From Mimachlamys varia (lineage: Eukaryota > Mollusca > Bivalvia > Pectinida > Pectinidae), in contig OX392532.1 of NCBI GenBank assembly GCA_947623455.1, forward strand, positions 22,976,792 to 23,040,791: a stretch of 64,000 nucleotides of DNA, written 5' to 3'. The translations under genes and the position numbers were made by a program. The notes under the pieces are model-generated. The model saw only the letters and a list, made by a program, of their open reading frames with translations, did no database searches and had not been told where the DNA came from. Shown one piece after another: positions 1 to 12,189 of the stretch (position 1 is the first letter of the stretch; the number at the start of each line of letters is the position of its first letter).

Positions 1-918
1 GAAAAATCGTTTTACTCACTTTTCGTCGCTTTTGTTTGGTGTGATGCTCCTGCTGGGCGCGTAGTTAGGCGACAGCCGATGGGAGTCCCTGTAACAGAAA
101 GATATCATAACTTCATACTTTGGTCTCACAAAGAGAACTAGTTTTATGGTCGCCATCTTGGTCTCATTGAGAAGTATTCTACATCCATACATATCCTTGA
201 GCGAAGGTGAGCGAAACCCCTGGATCCAGTTATCGAGGATGGCTACAAATATCTTAATCGTCAAGTCCTATTTAACAATAACAATTTTGATCAATGAATA
301 AAATATGTACGACATTAGAACGACTGTGCACAATGGCGGCATAGATCAGTCGGAAATGAATGAAAAGTTGAGGTTGGTCGTGCTTTTGAAATCGAAGCGA
401 CCATGATTCGATCTTTGGGGTACTTTCAATCCTTTTATAGTGTTCATATACACAGGGGCTGGACACGGACCTATGATCACAAGTTAGTGGTCGATGGTGG
501 ACAGATTGTTGTTCAATTGATTTGTTACTATATTTTACTACTTCTGTACTATGAGCGACCAGTTTGCTTCTGGTTTGGAGCTAGGGGTGCTTTAAGAAGT
601 GGACATGGACATTTTTGGGTATAGAGAAAACATCGACTAAATTTGATGCGCATTCAAATTAAATACACATTTAAAGTATAATCGTATCTGTTGGGTTGTT
701 CATATATAATTAGCCTAATTCATAGGATAACATTCATTTACTCATTACAGTGTATGTATTCGTAAATTTGAAATGCCGAATTAACATTTAAACCCTGTTA
801 CAAATCAGGCTAGTGATAAGGTATAACAGAGAAGATGTTCAAGGACTATTTATGTGGTGTGCGCCAAAGCTTAATCGAAACACAACATATTTCCCCTTTC
901 ACAATTTTCTCTGCACAT
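1..918. other. Unique AT-rich DNA, no gene seen
   Basis: No open frame here has convincing codon bias, splice borders or a family motif. The longest frames (about 60-80 codons on either strand) look like chance. I see no repeat shared with the rest of the window. Confidence 0.5.
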
Positions 919-924
919 TTTTAA

Positions 925-1308
925 GGCCCAATATACGTAACTTCGGGGATGTTTTGGTGATTCAGAAAAATTATGAAAAATACCCGTTAATAACCATTCA
1001 AAAACTAAGCTAAAACAAAGTATAAATCTGAGCGGTAACTGCCAAGAAACCCTTGACACAAAATTCCAAAGAATTCAAAATAGTTTATGTGTGGCCCACT
1101 AAAACAACAAACCGAAGTTAGACGACAGTTCAAAATGACTGCATGTTTACAAATAGCGAGTTTTAACTGCTGTTGTAACGATACCCACGTAATAATTCTT
1201 CTTTAATATTGCTGATATCAGTTCATCTTAGCTAAATCTGTAAATATAATAAGTTATTAGGCGTGATTTTCGCGTAAAATTTTGCCGAAAGTTATATATA
1301 TTGGGCCT
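925..1308. mobile_element. TTAA-flanked MITE with ~22-bp inverted ends
   Basis: The left end reads GGCCCAATATACGTAACTT and the right end is its near-perfect inverse (AAGTTATATATATTGGGCC). Both ends abut TTAA (921-924 and 1309-1312), as expected for a piggyBac-type target duplication. There is no coding capacity. A copy of the right end lies at about 38020-38095, so this is a dispersed family. Assignment to piggyBac rests on TTAA and the inverted ends only. Confidence 0.6.
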
Positions 1309-1311
1309 TTA

Positions 1312-2010
1312 AAACACTTTAACTATTACTCCTTAACCCATAGTGCCATTGATGAGATCTTTAACTCTTGCATCAACTTACTGAACTATTTTGTACATGT
1401 TTTTTAAAGATTAATTTACATCAGGGGTCGGTAGACTCTGTCGGTGGACATCAGCCTAGAGGTTTGCATTAACTTTCTAGCTGGGATTTAACGATTAAAT
1501 AGAAAGCTAGTTTAAAGATGAAGATCTGTGTCGTTCAAAAGTGGCATTAATTAATACCGTTATAAAGCGAGTTTTATAGGCACTTGAGGGGCGTCGATCC
1601 TACTTCGTATACCTAGAAATTATTTCTTCATCGCAGCCAACTACCAATACACTATACAATGGCCACAAACTTATATCAGAATACTAACCATGCCCTCTTG
1701 ATATTCAAAAGCACGATCAACTCAAACTTTATACCGTAAATGCATTCATTTTCAGTCATGTACCGATTGTGGGAATGGTTGCGTGCAGCGTTGATAGCCA
1801 AATAGAGCCTGACATTTAAATTTTATTAAATTTTCTTTAGAGAACCATATAGCCAGAGTTGTATCTGGCCTCGACACTAGACATTTAATGTCAAATTACC
1901 TAGTCTAGTGTCAGGGCCAGACGAAACATGGGCTAGTTATTTTCAAAGTTTACTTGTAATGACTCAAGCTCTTTCTGAAATACATATCGTCGGTTTTCAA
2001 AAAGGATAGT
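1312..2010. other. Noncoding DNA with one hairpin
   Basis: No gene is seen. The only structure is an imperfect stem at 1864-1921, annotated separately. Confidence 0.5.
1864..1921. repeat. Inverted repeat, ~19-bp arms
   Basis: Arms TCTGGCCTCGACACTAGAC and GTCTAGTGTCAGGGCCAGA pair with two mismatches around a loop of about 20 bp. It could be a MITE remnant or a transcribed hairpin. Nothing around it decides. Confidence 0.6.
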
Positions 2011-2013
2011 GTT

Positions 2014-2050
2014 TTGTTGTTGTTGTTGTTGTTGCTGCTGCTGCTGCTGT
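2014..2050 (+). repeat. (GTT)n(GCT)n microsatellite
   Basis: A compound trinucleotide tract runs from TTG repeats directly into CTG repeats. It is not in a supported reading frame. Confidence 0.9.
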
Positions 2051-2059
2051 TTTCAAAAC

Positions 2060-2930
2060 GAGGAGCAGCACAATTTTATAACCATTTGAATTGTAATTAG
2101 TTCAAGAAGATTTTGTTAATTTCCTTTTTTTTTCTTAGTATTCTAGTTCAGTACAAATGTACCCTGTATAATCCCCTTAGTATGAACACAGTGATTAAAG
2201 TAATCTACTCGTTGTTGACGTCATACCATAAGTCTACTATTAAATATAATATAAATCTATTAACATCCAGATTAAACACCCACGTGGACATCACGTGTAG
2301 TTTACATCCCATATATATATATATTAATCGAATCACGACGTGAGGCTGACATACAAATTATCTACATTATAGATTGATATATGGCACAACAATACAGGTC
2401 CACTTTACGTGTTATACCGCTAACAACTGCGTGGCGGACTTCAGTACTCGGGTCGCTATCCTGTATATACCATCGTATTATCAAACATATATAGTAAAGA
2501 CTAGAGCATGAAAAGCAATCCTACCCGGCCATATTGATTTGTTCGAGATTCTTTTCACTAGATTACACACAGTATTAACGCGTGTAGCCTTGTTCCGCTG
2601 CATTTGGTTTTTAAACGTTGACCATAATTGAGAACAGTATGAATAGATTTTATTTTGTTTACCATAATGAGTACACTGATAAGCTGGTTAAAGTGAGTCG
2701 ACCTTGTTGATCTGACCGCTGATAAAATCTCGGTCTTGTTTTTATTAACATTGTAGATTTCCTATTGATAATCTGTCACGACATATACTAATACCTAAAC
2801 AACATAATATATAAATAACTGTAACGTGTATAGCATTGTCGGCTTAACGTGTAAAAACTCGAAATTTCTCAATCATACAAGTCCCTTGTGGTGATTCAGT
2901 TACAATATCCACACTACGGTATGCTGTAAT
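2060..2930. other. AT-rich noncoding DNA
   Basis: Nothing beyond short AT runs is recognisable. Small open frames here lack any supporting feature. Confidence 0.4.
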
Positions 2931-2939
2931 GCATCAGAT

Positions 2940-3560
2940 TATACCGTGGGGACTTGTAAATTGAACAAGTATAAGGACAGGCCGGTACAATATATTTACG
3001 GACAATACGGTATATGATAACAAGTACGGTGATTTGAGTACGAGTTCGGTGCATATTGGAGAAGTATATATGAGAAAAATATACAACAGTACGAATTCAG
3101 TACTGAAAATAGTACAAATTGTGTAGTACAAAACGTATATTAGTACGATTACAGTATATACAAAATGTAGGAGTATGAACTTAAATATGAGTAGTGAACA
3201 CAGTATATATATGAGTACAAATAAAGTATGTTATTAGCAAGGGAAAAGTATATACGAGTATTGGTGGATATGAGTACAGTCTCTACTGTACAGTATATAC
3301 TTAATGCGAGTACAGTATATATAAGCACGATCGCAGTTTATTATGAGCACAAGAGCAGAATATTTGGATATGAGTACATTATATGTATGAGTACAGTATA
3401 TGATGAGCATGACAACAGTATACATGAGCATCAAAACAATATTTACATGAGCATGATTATGAGAACATAATATGTGAGCACCAGTGCAGTATAGTATGAG
3501 CATGGGAACGGTATAAATGAGTACAGTAGATACGAGTACATTAATACATTAAATAAGTAT
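2940..3560 (+). repeat. Degenerate GAGTACAGTATAT-type tandem repeat
   Basis: Variants of GAGTACAGTATATATGAG recur every 12-25 bp over about 600 bp, with increasing divergence at the edges. The open frames on both strands inside it (for example about 80 codons at 3228-3503) come from the repeat and are not genes. Similar GTATACAGAGTG tracts occur at 51050-52240. Confidence 0.75.
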
Positions 3561-4480
3561 ATTTGAGTACCTGAACAGTATGCGGACAGACATGGACGAA
3601 TAGGACTAACATTGATATTAGTGTCGGACAGGTTCGACCGATGTTGGCTAGCGTGTGAAATTTGAATAAGAACAAATCAATGTTGGTCCCAGTACAGGAA
3701 ATCAGGTAGTGATGTTCCCAGTTAACACACAGGGGAATAAAGTTCTGTCAGTATACTCACGCGGCCGTCTTCTTGTTGAACATGGTCACTGCCTTAATTA
3801 ACTAAAAACTGAGACAAAATACTCCTTTCTGAGAAACATGCCACTACCCTGGTTAAGACATTATATAAGCACTGTACTCCAGCCAGTACCCCGGTAAGCC
3901 AAGCGAACACATAGACAAACATGTGTATATCACCAACACGTACTAGCTTATGTAGGGAATTTAATATATTCAACTACTTACGGTAAATGTGCTGTGCCAA
4001 GATTCGTCAGTCACTCAATAATGTTCAACCAGGTTTTATTTAGTTTATCATCAATAGCAATGTGTGTTATAGGAGGACCGTAACAACATTTGATAAAACA
4101 TCCAGGTAAAATATTATAATACAACTACATGTATACGTTTGAAGTATTGCCACCTTCCAGCTGTTCAATATAAATGGTTGACAGAAACAGTCGCGGACAT
4201 CAATAACTTGGCTACATTATATGAAGAGGTTTTAACCGGATAGATATGTTTGCTCTTCTTGAAACTTCATGTCCCTTTAAATTGTATGTTTAAAGCCTCA
4301 CTCATATCCATTCTTAAAGTAAATGCCTATTCTACCATGCTAATATTTACATATCGACTCGTCTCCTTTCTGTTTTGTAGACTTAGAGATATATGTCTTT
4401 GATTGTGTATATACGCTCTTCCCATTTACAAATTGAACTAAAGATTACTACTTATATAAATCTCGTGTAATTCAGTTTCG
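3561..4480. other. Noncoding DNA, nothing recognised
   Basis: No coding, RNA or repeat signal was found on inspection. Confidence 0.4.
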
Positions 4481-4750
4481 GTGGGGTGGGGAGGGGCACA
4501 GGGACCCCCTCAAATGCCTCCTCAATGGTCATAAAGGCTATTACCATTGAGGAGGATTTTTTTATCGAAACTGATCTAAACACCCAAAACGTATAAAATT
4601 ATTCTAAACACCCTAGTTTAGGTCCAAAACTAGCTATAACTAATTATCAGGTTTCTGTGGGGAGGGGATGTTGTGGAATTCAGTCTCGGTGGGGTGGGAA
4701 GGGGTGTTGTAGAATTCAGTCTCGGTGGGGGCGGGGAGGAGTGTTGCGGA
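4480..4750. repeat. G-rich tandem block plus perfect 13-bp hairpin
   Basis: About 35-bp units reading AATTCAGTCTCGGTGGGG recur at about 4470, 4677 and 4713. Between them, CCTCCTCAATGGT (4517-4529) is perfectly inverted at 4543-4555. The G runs could form quadruplexes. No gene overlaps. Confidence 0.7.
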
Positions 4751-4759
4751 AATGCGAAC

Positions 4760-6050
4760 AATACACGAACTACTAAACACTGTATCAAGCGTATACGTGG
4801 ATTCAGAGATGGAAATTATATTTTCCCTTCTTTAGCGCTTGAAATTAGAAAGAATATGCAGCATCAAAGAAACAAAACCTCCTGAAATGAAAAATGTTCT
4901 ATGACTTGACCACCCCGTACGAACCTCATTCCGAGGTTAACAGCGTTGAAATTGTAGTGGCTTGACTTATTATGTTACATACCTTGAGTAGGTATATACA
5001 TACATTGAAATTATTAATAAAATGCAATACATTTCTTTCTCTTGAGAATTTACATTTTCTTCATATTTTAAGGCAAGCTGAATACAGTTTACAGTGTATG
5101 TAACACAGATATACATACAGCAAAATTCTCAACTCAAATTGAATTAAGTAGTTAAGTTGATTCAATTAGTGTTATCGTAACATCTCGTTTGATGCTAAAA
5201 TATTAAACCTGTTATGACATATTCACGTAATCAACGTATACCTATTTTACCTCTAATTAAGACACAGATTAGGGGAGTGAGGTAACATTAAATAAAAGAT
5301 CACATTGGAAGCAGGGTCCCACTACAAACGGAACACAATACATCTCCAGCATATATTTACAAAGTGGTATATATGACTAGTAGTTAGCATCTGATAAGGC
5401 AGCTTTTGCAATTTCTACTAAATTATATTGGATAGTGTTATTTAATGTATATATTAATTGTATTGATTATATAAAGTTGTATGCTGAGGGGCTTTAGAAC
5501 TGTTTGTTCTAGCTATATATGGTGCTATACCAAACATTTGTGTATTGATTAATTTATTTGTTTAGTATTCTGTGTGAGAGAGATGAGGAAAATCAAAGAT
5601 AGAATCCGATATGGTGAAGGCAATAATTAATTTTTTTTTAATATAAGAACGGCTGTGTTAAATCGATAATGGATTTACAATTAAAGTATGGCGGAAATAG
5701 TAAGTTGTAAACTTTTACAGCTGCTGTACATGTCGTACTCATGTTAGTGTGATGTTCCGCTCTCGTATTGAGAACTAGGATTATGACAACAAAACCACAC
5801 GGCATTTTAATTGGCATACTCAAAACCATCGACCTTCAATCATATCACACAATAATACGTATTTCCACATGCCAAATATAGTTGTCGTTTATTCACGGAG
5901 CAAGGTTGATTCAGGATTTACACCAAATTACAGTAGATATAAGACATTATATAAGATAGGCGAAAACGCTAGCGAAAAGTAGTCTTCGTGTTATGTGTTT
6001 GTATATATAATTTATAAGATATGTACGAGCAATAACTTTTAAACCGGATT
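4760..6050. other. AT-rich noncoding DNA
   Basis: No gene, RNA or ordered repeat was recognised. The 63-codon minus frame at 5638-5829 has no support. Confidence 0.4.
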
Positions 6051-6122
6051 TTTAGAGCACTGTCATAAGGTCATTGTGACCTTTACCTGTCATAAGGTCA
6101 TTTCATTGTGACCTTCACCTAA

Positions 6123-6760
6123 ATGTAATTAGAGAGAGTGATGGACTGTTGGCATACACTTTAAAATGTTTGAAACAATCAGTCATTTTTAATCTCAAAG
6201 TGTATGCCAACAGTCCATCACTCTCTCTAATTACATGCTGCAATAATTTACCAAACCTCAGATCAAATGTCACGTTTTTTTCAGAAATTTCAACTGAAAT
6301 ACACTTAGAAGTTGTGGCGTTACACTAATAAAACACAAAAAAACGCAAAGAAATCGATAATAAAGAAATTAATTTTCGCTTAACTTTTTCGCAAAAACGG
6401 CCCGTCAAATTTTTAATTTCTTTATTATTGAATTCTTTCAAGTTTTGTTTGTTTGTTGCTGTTCATTTACGACTTCTAAGCGCATTTCAGTTGACAAAAA
6501 ACCTTTACTTTTGATCTGAGGTTTGGTAAATTACTGTTGCATGTAATTAGAGGGTGATTGACTGTTGGCGGACCGCCCCTGTTTCTGAAAATCTTATAAA
6601 GTAAATAATTTCACCGATTTTTTCAGAAATTTCAACTGAAATGCACTCAGAAGTCGTAATTGAACAGCAACAAACAAACAAAACTTGAAAGAATTCAATA
6701 ACAAAGAAATTAAAAAGTTGACGAGCGAAGCACCCGTGTTTGCGAAAAAGTAAAGCTCAT
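6123..6760. mobile_element. Foldback (long inverted repeat) MITE cluster
   Basis: Three nested inverted repeats are visible. A perfect 40-bp pair lies at 6123-6162 and 6197-6236 (ATGTAATTAGAGAGAGTGAT...). A longer imperfect pair of about 120 bp lies between 6207-6330 and about 6440-6570. A third arm at 6625-6760 is inverted relative to 6375-6492. No open frame exists. This looks like foldback elements inserted into one another, or a template-switch product. Confidence 0.7.
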
Positions 6761-7540
6761 GTTTTAAATCTTTTCTCCGAGGTCATCAAATGTCTGTCTA
6801 CATAGTTTTACATGTTTATGAATAAATGAACTTAGAACCAAACGTATTTCAATAATACATCCCTGTCTGGCCAGTTATTCTTGCAAAACATCGTGTCACA
6901 TCCACCCAACGGGTACGTTCACCTACGCTCTCTACACCCCTGGAATGTGTCATAGCAAACAATAGCAATTTTGATTGGATAATGATAGAAAACCCTCTGA
7001 CCAATCGATAGGCCAATGCCTTCCCTTTAAATATTTCAAAGGAGCGACAACCGCATTTAAGCCTGTCATTTTTTACTGTTACGTGACCGCAATATTCCTT
7101 TGACGTACATCAAACCCACACGGAGCCTTCAATTTCGCTATGACATATTGCAGGAATGTAAAGATTGTAGTTGAGCGTAACCCCTGCATATCGAGATTAA
7201 TCTAATCGTAAAATGTCAGGGTTGAGGAGCCCTGGACTTTCATGAGGCTCTGTTCTCATTGATCACTCTGTTATTTTTCTTCTCTTTCTTACTCTGTCAC
7301 TCCAGAATGTTTTGAACTTTTTAATTGACCTGTTTGGATTCAAAAAATTATCCAGCACCCATGAAAAAATCGGTCTATAGAGATGGGGTTGGCATTAATC
7401 GTAGTTTCAACAGAATCATAGTCCGAATTCAAAATCAACTAGAAATTGTTTCTGAACAACTTGACGGGCTTTTCACACCTTTGTCAGATTTTGTCTTTGG
7501 TGAAAGGGAGGTAACTCTTACATATTTTAAGAACTACTTC
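6761..7540. other. Noncoding DNA, edge of dispersed repeats
   Basis: The 79-codon frame at 7325-7564 overlaps a segment (7440-7505) repeated at 8499-8562. It is therefore read as part of a repeat, not a gene. Confidence 0.45.
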
Positions 7541-8480
7541 CCTTTTACCACTGATAGACAGTAAACCATTTTTATACAAAGAATAAATTGGGAAATTTTC
7601 AAAATAGCGTACTACCTTAACCGGAAGTGCTATCAAGACACCGAAGGTATCAATATCATCTGATTGACATACTCTATTTATCTGTAGAAAAAGTTTTCAA
7701 AAATAATGAATAATTAAAAAATTCTAAAAATAGATTAACTTTGACCTCTGCTGCACTTTTTATGAGACATATTTTGTAATAATTTGTAGATGAGAAACTT
7801 TTTCGTAGACGTAATCTACAATAATATACTTTCGAAACATCTGGACTTTAAACGGTTATCGAGATATAGCCATTTTAACATTTTAAGTATGACGTCATAG
7901 CGGCCATCTTGGATTTTAAATCAATTTAAAAATATCAAACTTTCAAACTTTAAAAATATCAAACTTTAGACGGGACTATCCCACGATCATTTTAGACAAA
8001 TTTGAGCTGAATCCCACTGGTGGCATTTGAGAAGAAGTTTTAAATGTGAAATGGTTTTTTATATAGATTATATAGGGGAACATTCAAAATGGCGTATACC
8101 GGAAACCGCACGTGTTACAGAAAAACTGACAACATCATTTTGATTGTTATGACATTGCCTATCGTCTACAAAAAGAATTATTGAAAAATGTTGAAAAATA
8201 CAAAAGTTTGAAAAATTGGTGACCTTTGAACCAACAGCGAGCTTTTTTATTTGACCTCCGACCTTATAACATATACAGAAAAAAGTTAGCCCCAGACATG
8301 ATCTACATTTAATATGACTACATGTCTTCTGTATAATGAATACTTTTCGAGTTATGGCCGTTTTAAACTTTTTAAGTATGATGTCATGGCGGCCATTTTG
8401 GATTTTTTGACCTACTTAAAAAAGTTTTTGTCACCATTTCTCTTACCGTTTTGGAGCAATTCCGGTCATAAAATTAAATG
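7541..8480 (+). repeat. Dispersed repeat, first copy (ACCGGAAGTG family)
   Basis: The block 7590-7880 (TTAACCGGAAGTGCTATCAA... TTGACCTCTGCTGC) recurs at about 9450-9730. The following block 8030-8400 (GGAAACCGCACG) recurs at 9770-10080. The segment GTCATRGCGGCCATYTTGGA marks unit ends at 7890 and 8380, and again near 10915. It is noncoding and probably the core of an old tandem-cored element. Confidence 0.65.
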
Positions 8481-8733
8481 CAGAAGAAGAATAATAACTA
8501 GAAATTGTTTCTGAACAATTTGACGCGCTTTTCACACCTATGTCAGATTTTGTCTTGTCTGACAATGGGAAAATCTCACCTCCAGTTTTATATGTTCCGA
8601 CAATCAAATGAGATTTTTTTAAATATGTTCCGATAATCAAATGAGATTTCTGTTACGATGTCTCGATAATAACGTGTGTAGATGTATTACAACGAAAAAA
8701 AAAGAAGAAATTAAAAAAAAATTCCTGCTGAGT

Positions 8734-8804
8734 GTTCCGCCCAGGAATCGAACCCGGGTCTCCATCATTATAAACTATAGCTCTACCATTTGAGCCAAAG
8801 CGGC
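8734..8804 (-). pseudogene. tRNA-like sequence (tRNA pseudogene or SINE head)
   Basis: On the minus strand the layout is tRNA-sized (71 nt). Box A TGGCTCAAATGG and box B GGTTCGATTCC both match the pol III internal promoter consensus. The D arm (GCTC/GAGC) and T arm (CCGGG/CCTGG) pair. The acceptor stem (GCCGCTT against GCGGAAC) and the anticodon stem pair badly, so a working tRNA is unlikely. A T-rich run follows downstream on the minus strand (complement of 8695-8721), as in a pol III terminator. It could be a SINE head without its body. Confidence 0.6.
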
Positions 8805-8838
8805 GGCAAGCATGCTCCCTTAATTCAGTGACAGACAC

Positions 8839-9360
8839 CGTATTTTACACTATTAACCTTTTGTTTGGAGCTTACAATTAACGTCCTACACCACCATTTT
8901 TGCGCCCCTAACTAGAGCAAGTCTAAATAACTATTCACACTCAATTTTAAAAGTATGTATAGATTACATTTCCTCCTGTGGCGGCGATCGTCAGCCATTC
9001 TATAGCATTGCAAACAAAACCGATATGGACAAAATGCCAGCGTCAATTGTATGCATGTACACACTCAGTGGACTATATTTTCGGGGATTTCTATGAACTA
9101 CTTTCCTATACAACAATTCCCATTGGTGCAGCCTAGTCTATCTTCTCTCACATTCATTCTCTGACGTCATTAGGCGTCCTGGCTTGGAAACCACCGCCAT
9201 ACCCTACCAGCGAACAGAAGAGGAAATTTGAACTATTTACATTTTTTGCAAATGTTGATTTTGGAAAATTAATCACTTTTGATTGAACATTAATTTGGTT
9301 AAATAGTATTCAATATCACTAGAATTATTTTTAATTCTAACGAAGTATATGTAACGTTGA
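8839..9360. other. Unique noncoding DNA between repeat copies
   Basis: I see no gene or ordered repeat here. Confidence 0.4.
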
Positions 9361-10090
9361 TATAGTGCTGTGAAGTTTGAATCCCACTGTTGGAATTTGA
9401 GAAGAAGTTTAAAATGTGGAACGACTTTTAATATAAATAATATAGGGAAATGTTAAAAATTGCGTAATACCTTAACCGGAAGTGCTATCAAGACACCGAA
9501 GGTATCAATATCATCGGAATGTCATACTCTATTGATCTGTAGAAATTTTTTTCGAAAATAAGGAAAAATGTAAAATTTAAAAAAAAATATATTAACTTTG
9601 ACCTCTGCTGCGCTTTTTTACGAGACATATTTTGTAATAACTTGTAGATGAAGAAACTTTTCCCCAGATGTAATCTACAATAATATACCTTTGAAACATC
9701 TGGACATCGGTTATTGAGATATAGCCATCATTTGAAACAAGTTTGAGCTGAATCCCACTGTTGGAATCTGAGAAGTTTTAAATGGGAAACAGTTTTTTAT
9801 ATAGATTATAGAGGGGAAAATTCAAAACGGCACATACCGGAAACCGCACGGTTACAGAAAAACTGAAAACATCAAACTCATCAGAATGACATTTTGTATT
9901 GATTAGTGAACAATTTTCAAAAAAATGAAAATTTATTATTTTAATAATTTTTGAAATTTTGACCCAATGGCGAACTTTTTTGTACCTATATGTGTGACAA
10001 AAAAAAAGCTAGATTTGGCATATGCCTACAATAATATCATTACTGAAGCTCTGAACAACAAACGGTTTTTGAAATATGACTGTTTTAGGG
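9361..10090 (+). repeat. Dispersed repeat, second copy (ACCGGAAGTG family)
   Basis: Parallel to 7541-8480 block by block, with small indels and the same order of motifs. Related degraded sequence continues to about 11160, including a GTCATGGTGGCCATCTTAG segment near 10915. No coding signal. The 105-codon minus frame at 10524-10841 lies in AT-rich degraded sequence. Confidence 0.6.
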
Positions 10091-11282
10091 ATTTGCTCTT
10101 GTGAGGTTTCAATCTCATTTTGATCTTACGTGAGATATGTTTGTAATATCTAACAATGCATTATCAATTTTGATAGCAAATATGCATCTGAAAAATGTTG
10201 CAAAAAAATAGATTCGTGTTGTTGTTTGTAGAACTTTTTTTGAAAATAAGTATTTATATGCAAGTCTTGCACTTCACGAATGGCAAATATTTATTTTTTT
10301 TTTTAGCTTGATTTAATCGTTAGTCTGTCGCCATTTTTCATTAGAAAGCAAATATTATGCAACAAAGGTATTTTATTTATATTTTTGCTATTTTTTTCAG
10401 ATATTCAATGTAACTAAGCTATTTTGACGTTTGATTTGCAACAAAATCTAAAAATTTTTGTCGCCAAAATTATTTTTATAAAGCATTAAATCTGCAAAAT
10501 ATGATGAAAAATAGACTATTTTCTCATTGAAAAATAAGGGGTAGGGGTAACCAAGATTGATTTTTTGAGACAAAACAATAATTAAAAGACCTTTTACTTT
10601 CATAATTAATAAGAAATACTATTTTTGTCAATTTTGCAAACATTAATACATATCTGATTATAAATCTGGAAGATATTGAATGAAATTGTCCTGCGAAAGG
10701 GTCAAAACAGCATTTTTCACATAATATGTTTTGCTCATCTTGGTATTCTTTGACCGAGCAAAGCACAAAAACGAGTTCTGTACCATATTTCTTTTTACAT
10801 TTTCTGCTTTTCAATGAACTCCCTTTTTCAAAAAAGTACATCAGGAAAAGTTAGTCGCCAGAAAATTTTGACTTTTCACAAGAGAAGATCCTTAAGGTTT
10901 TTCACTAATTACGTCATGGTGGCCATCTTAGATTTTTGACCTACTTCAAAAAACCGAAGTTGACACCGTTACATACTCATCTATAATATGAATAAAGATT
11001 ATTAATATATCCCTCATAGATTAAAAGATATAGTCGCCACAAAGTTCGTGGGAAGAATATTAAGAATAAGAAACAGAACAGAAACAAATATGAGAAAAAT
11101 AGTTTGATACAGGAAAAAATTGACTTCTCAGGTGTACACCCTGTTAACTAGACCTTTAAAGTTGACCCCATATTTTTAAGACTGAAAAATGGCAGTTAAT
11201 TTATGTAGGTGCAGGCTACTTTGAACATTGGCTTCATGATACATAGACATTATCTGAGGATCAATGAATCAATGTATACATA
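10091..11282. other. Degraded AT-rich repeat tail, no gene
   Basis: It contains scattered remnants of the flanking repeat and long A/T runs. No supported gene. Confidence 0.4.
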
Positions 11283-11394
11283 CAGGTTCACCTCATTATC
11301 TTGAACATGTATATCTTGAAGACTACGTTTAGACTTTAGTCTACCCACCTAAACTTAACATTGAACATCGACTTCAAGGTAATGAGGTTTGACT
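11283..11394. mobile_element. Short palindromic MITE, Tigger-like ends
   Basis: The left end (CAGGTTCACCTCATTATCTT) and the inverse of the right end (AGTCAAACCTCATTACCTT) align, and each continues into a second half-matching block. Total length is about 112 bp. The ACCTCATTAxCTTGAA pattern resembles pogo/Tigger terminal repeats. No empty site is available here. Confidence 0.4.
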
Positions 11395-11399
11395 ATGTT

Positions 11400-12110
11400 T
11401 TTGAGGTAAAGGGTCTTCTGAGATGTTTTGGCATTTCAAATTTGAATGATTGCAAAGATGGTTAATGTACATTGAAAAATAAATATCAACAAATTGTGTT
11501 CCTTTTCAACATTTTATTAATACATTTTCTTGCAACATGCATTTTTTTTTTAAAGATAATGACATGGAATTTACAAACAAGCATTAAATAATAAAAAAAA
11601 CAACATTTTTTTCTTTATTCAGTTAATATTTCATAAAAATAGAAGCATTGAATACATCATTTTTGCACCACAGTGTTTATGTTGAGTTAGATCCAATGTA
11701 CATAACATGATATTTTCAACAAGTCATTTATACTTGCAACAAGGTAAAATCTGTCAAATGATAATTTTGATATTAATTTTAACATGTGTACTACAGAAAA
11801 TAAACAAAAGGGAAACATAAGTACTCAAACCAAATATAATAATCAAAATATTAAGAAATGACAGAAAGAGTTATGATATTATATTTACTATTGAACACCA
11901 CGTGACCATTTCAAGCGTCAAAGACAGTCAGATGTCATCAGGAAAGTTGAGATTTGGAGTCGCCAATGAATACAGATTGATATTGTTGTGGTTATTACTC
12001 AGATAATGGAATGTTTATCTTTTTGTTTTTTTTGACATACCCGAGTTCATGCGGTACATTATAAAATTGAAATGAACAATTTTAGTGATTCAAAATGTGT
12101 TTTAGTGATT
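11400..12110. other. AT-rich noncoding DNA
   Basis: No gene, RNA or repeat recognised. Confidence 0.4.
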
Positions 12111-12120
12111 ATGTAATAAA

Positions 12121-12186
12121 ACAAATATATCATGGGTGTCTGTGCAATAGTCCTGAATATATCACAGACACCCATGATATATTTGT
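12121..12186. repeat. Perfect 24-bp hairpin, 18-nt loop
   Basis: The arm at 12121-12144 (ACAAATATATCATGGGTGTC...) is exactly complementary to 12163-12186. The total of 66 nt is pre-miRNA-sized, but perfect pairing without bulges is equally typical of a tiny MITE or an old foldback. No homologous arm was noticed elsewhere in the window. Confidence 0.75.
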
Positions 12187-12189
12187 ATA

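Noticed and set aside
8734..8804. A functional tRNA gene
   Set aside because: Acceptor stem pairs at only two or three positions and the anticodon stem does not form.
10524..10841. 105-residue minus-strand frame
   Set aside because: AT-rich degraded repeat, with no motif and no start or splice context.
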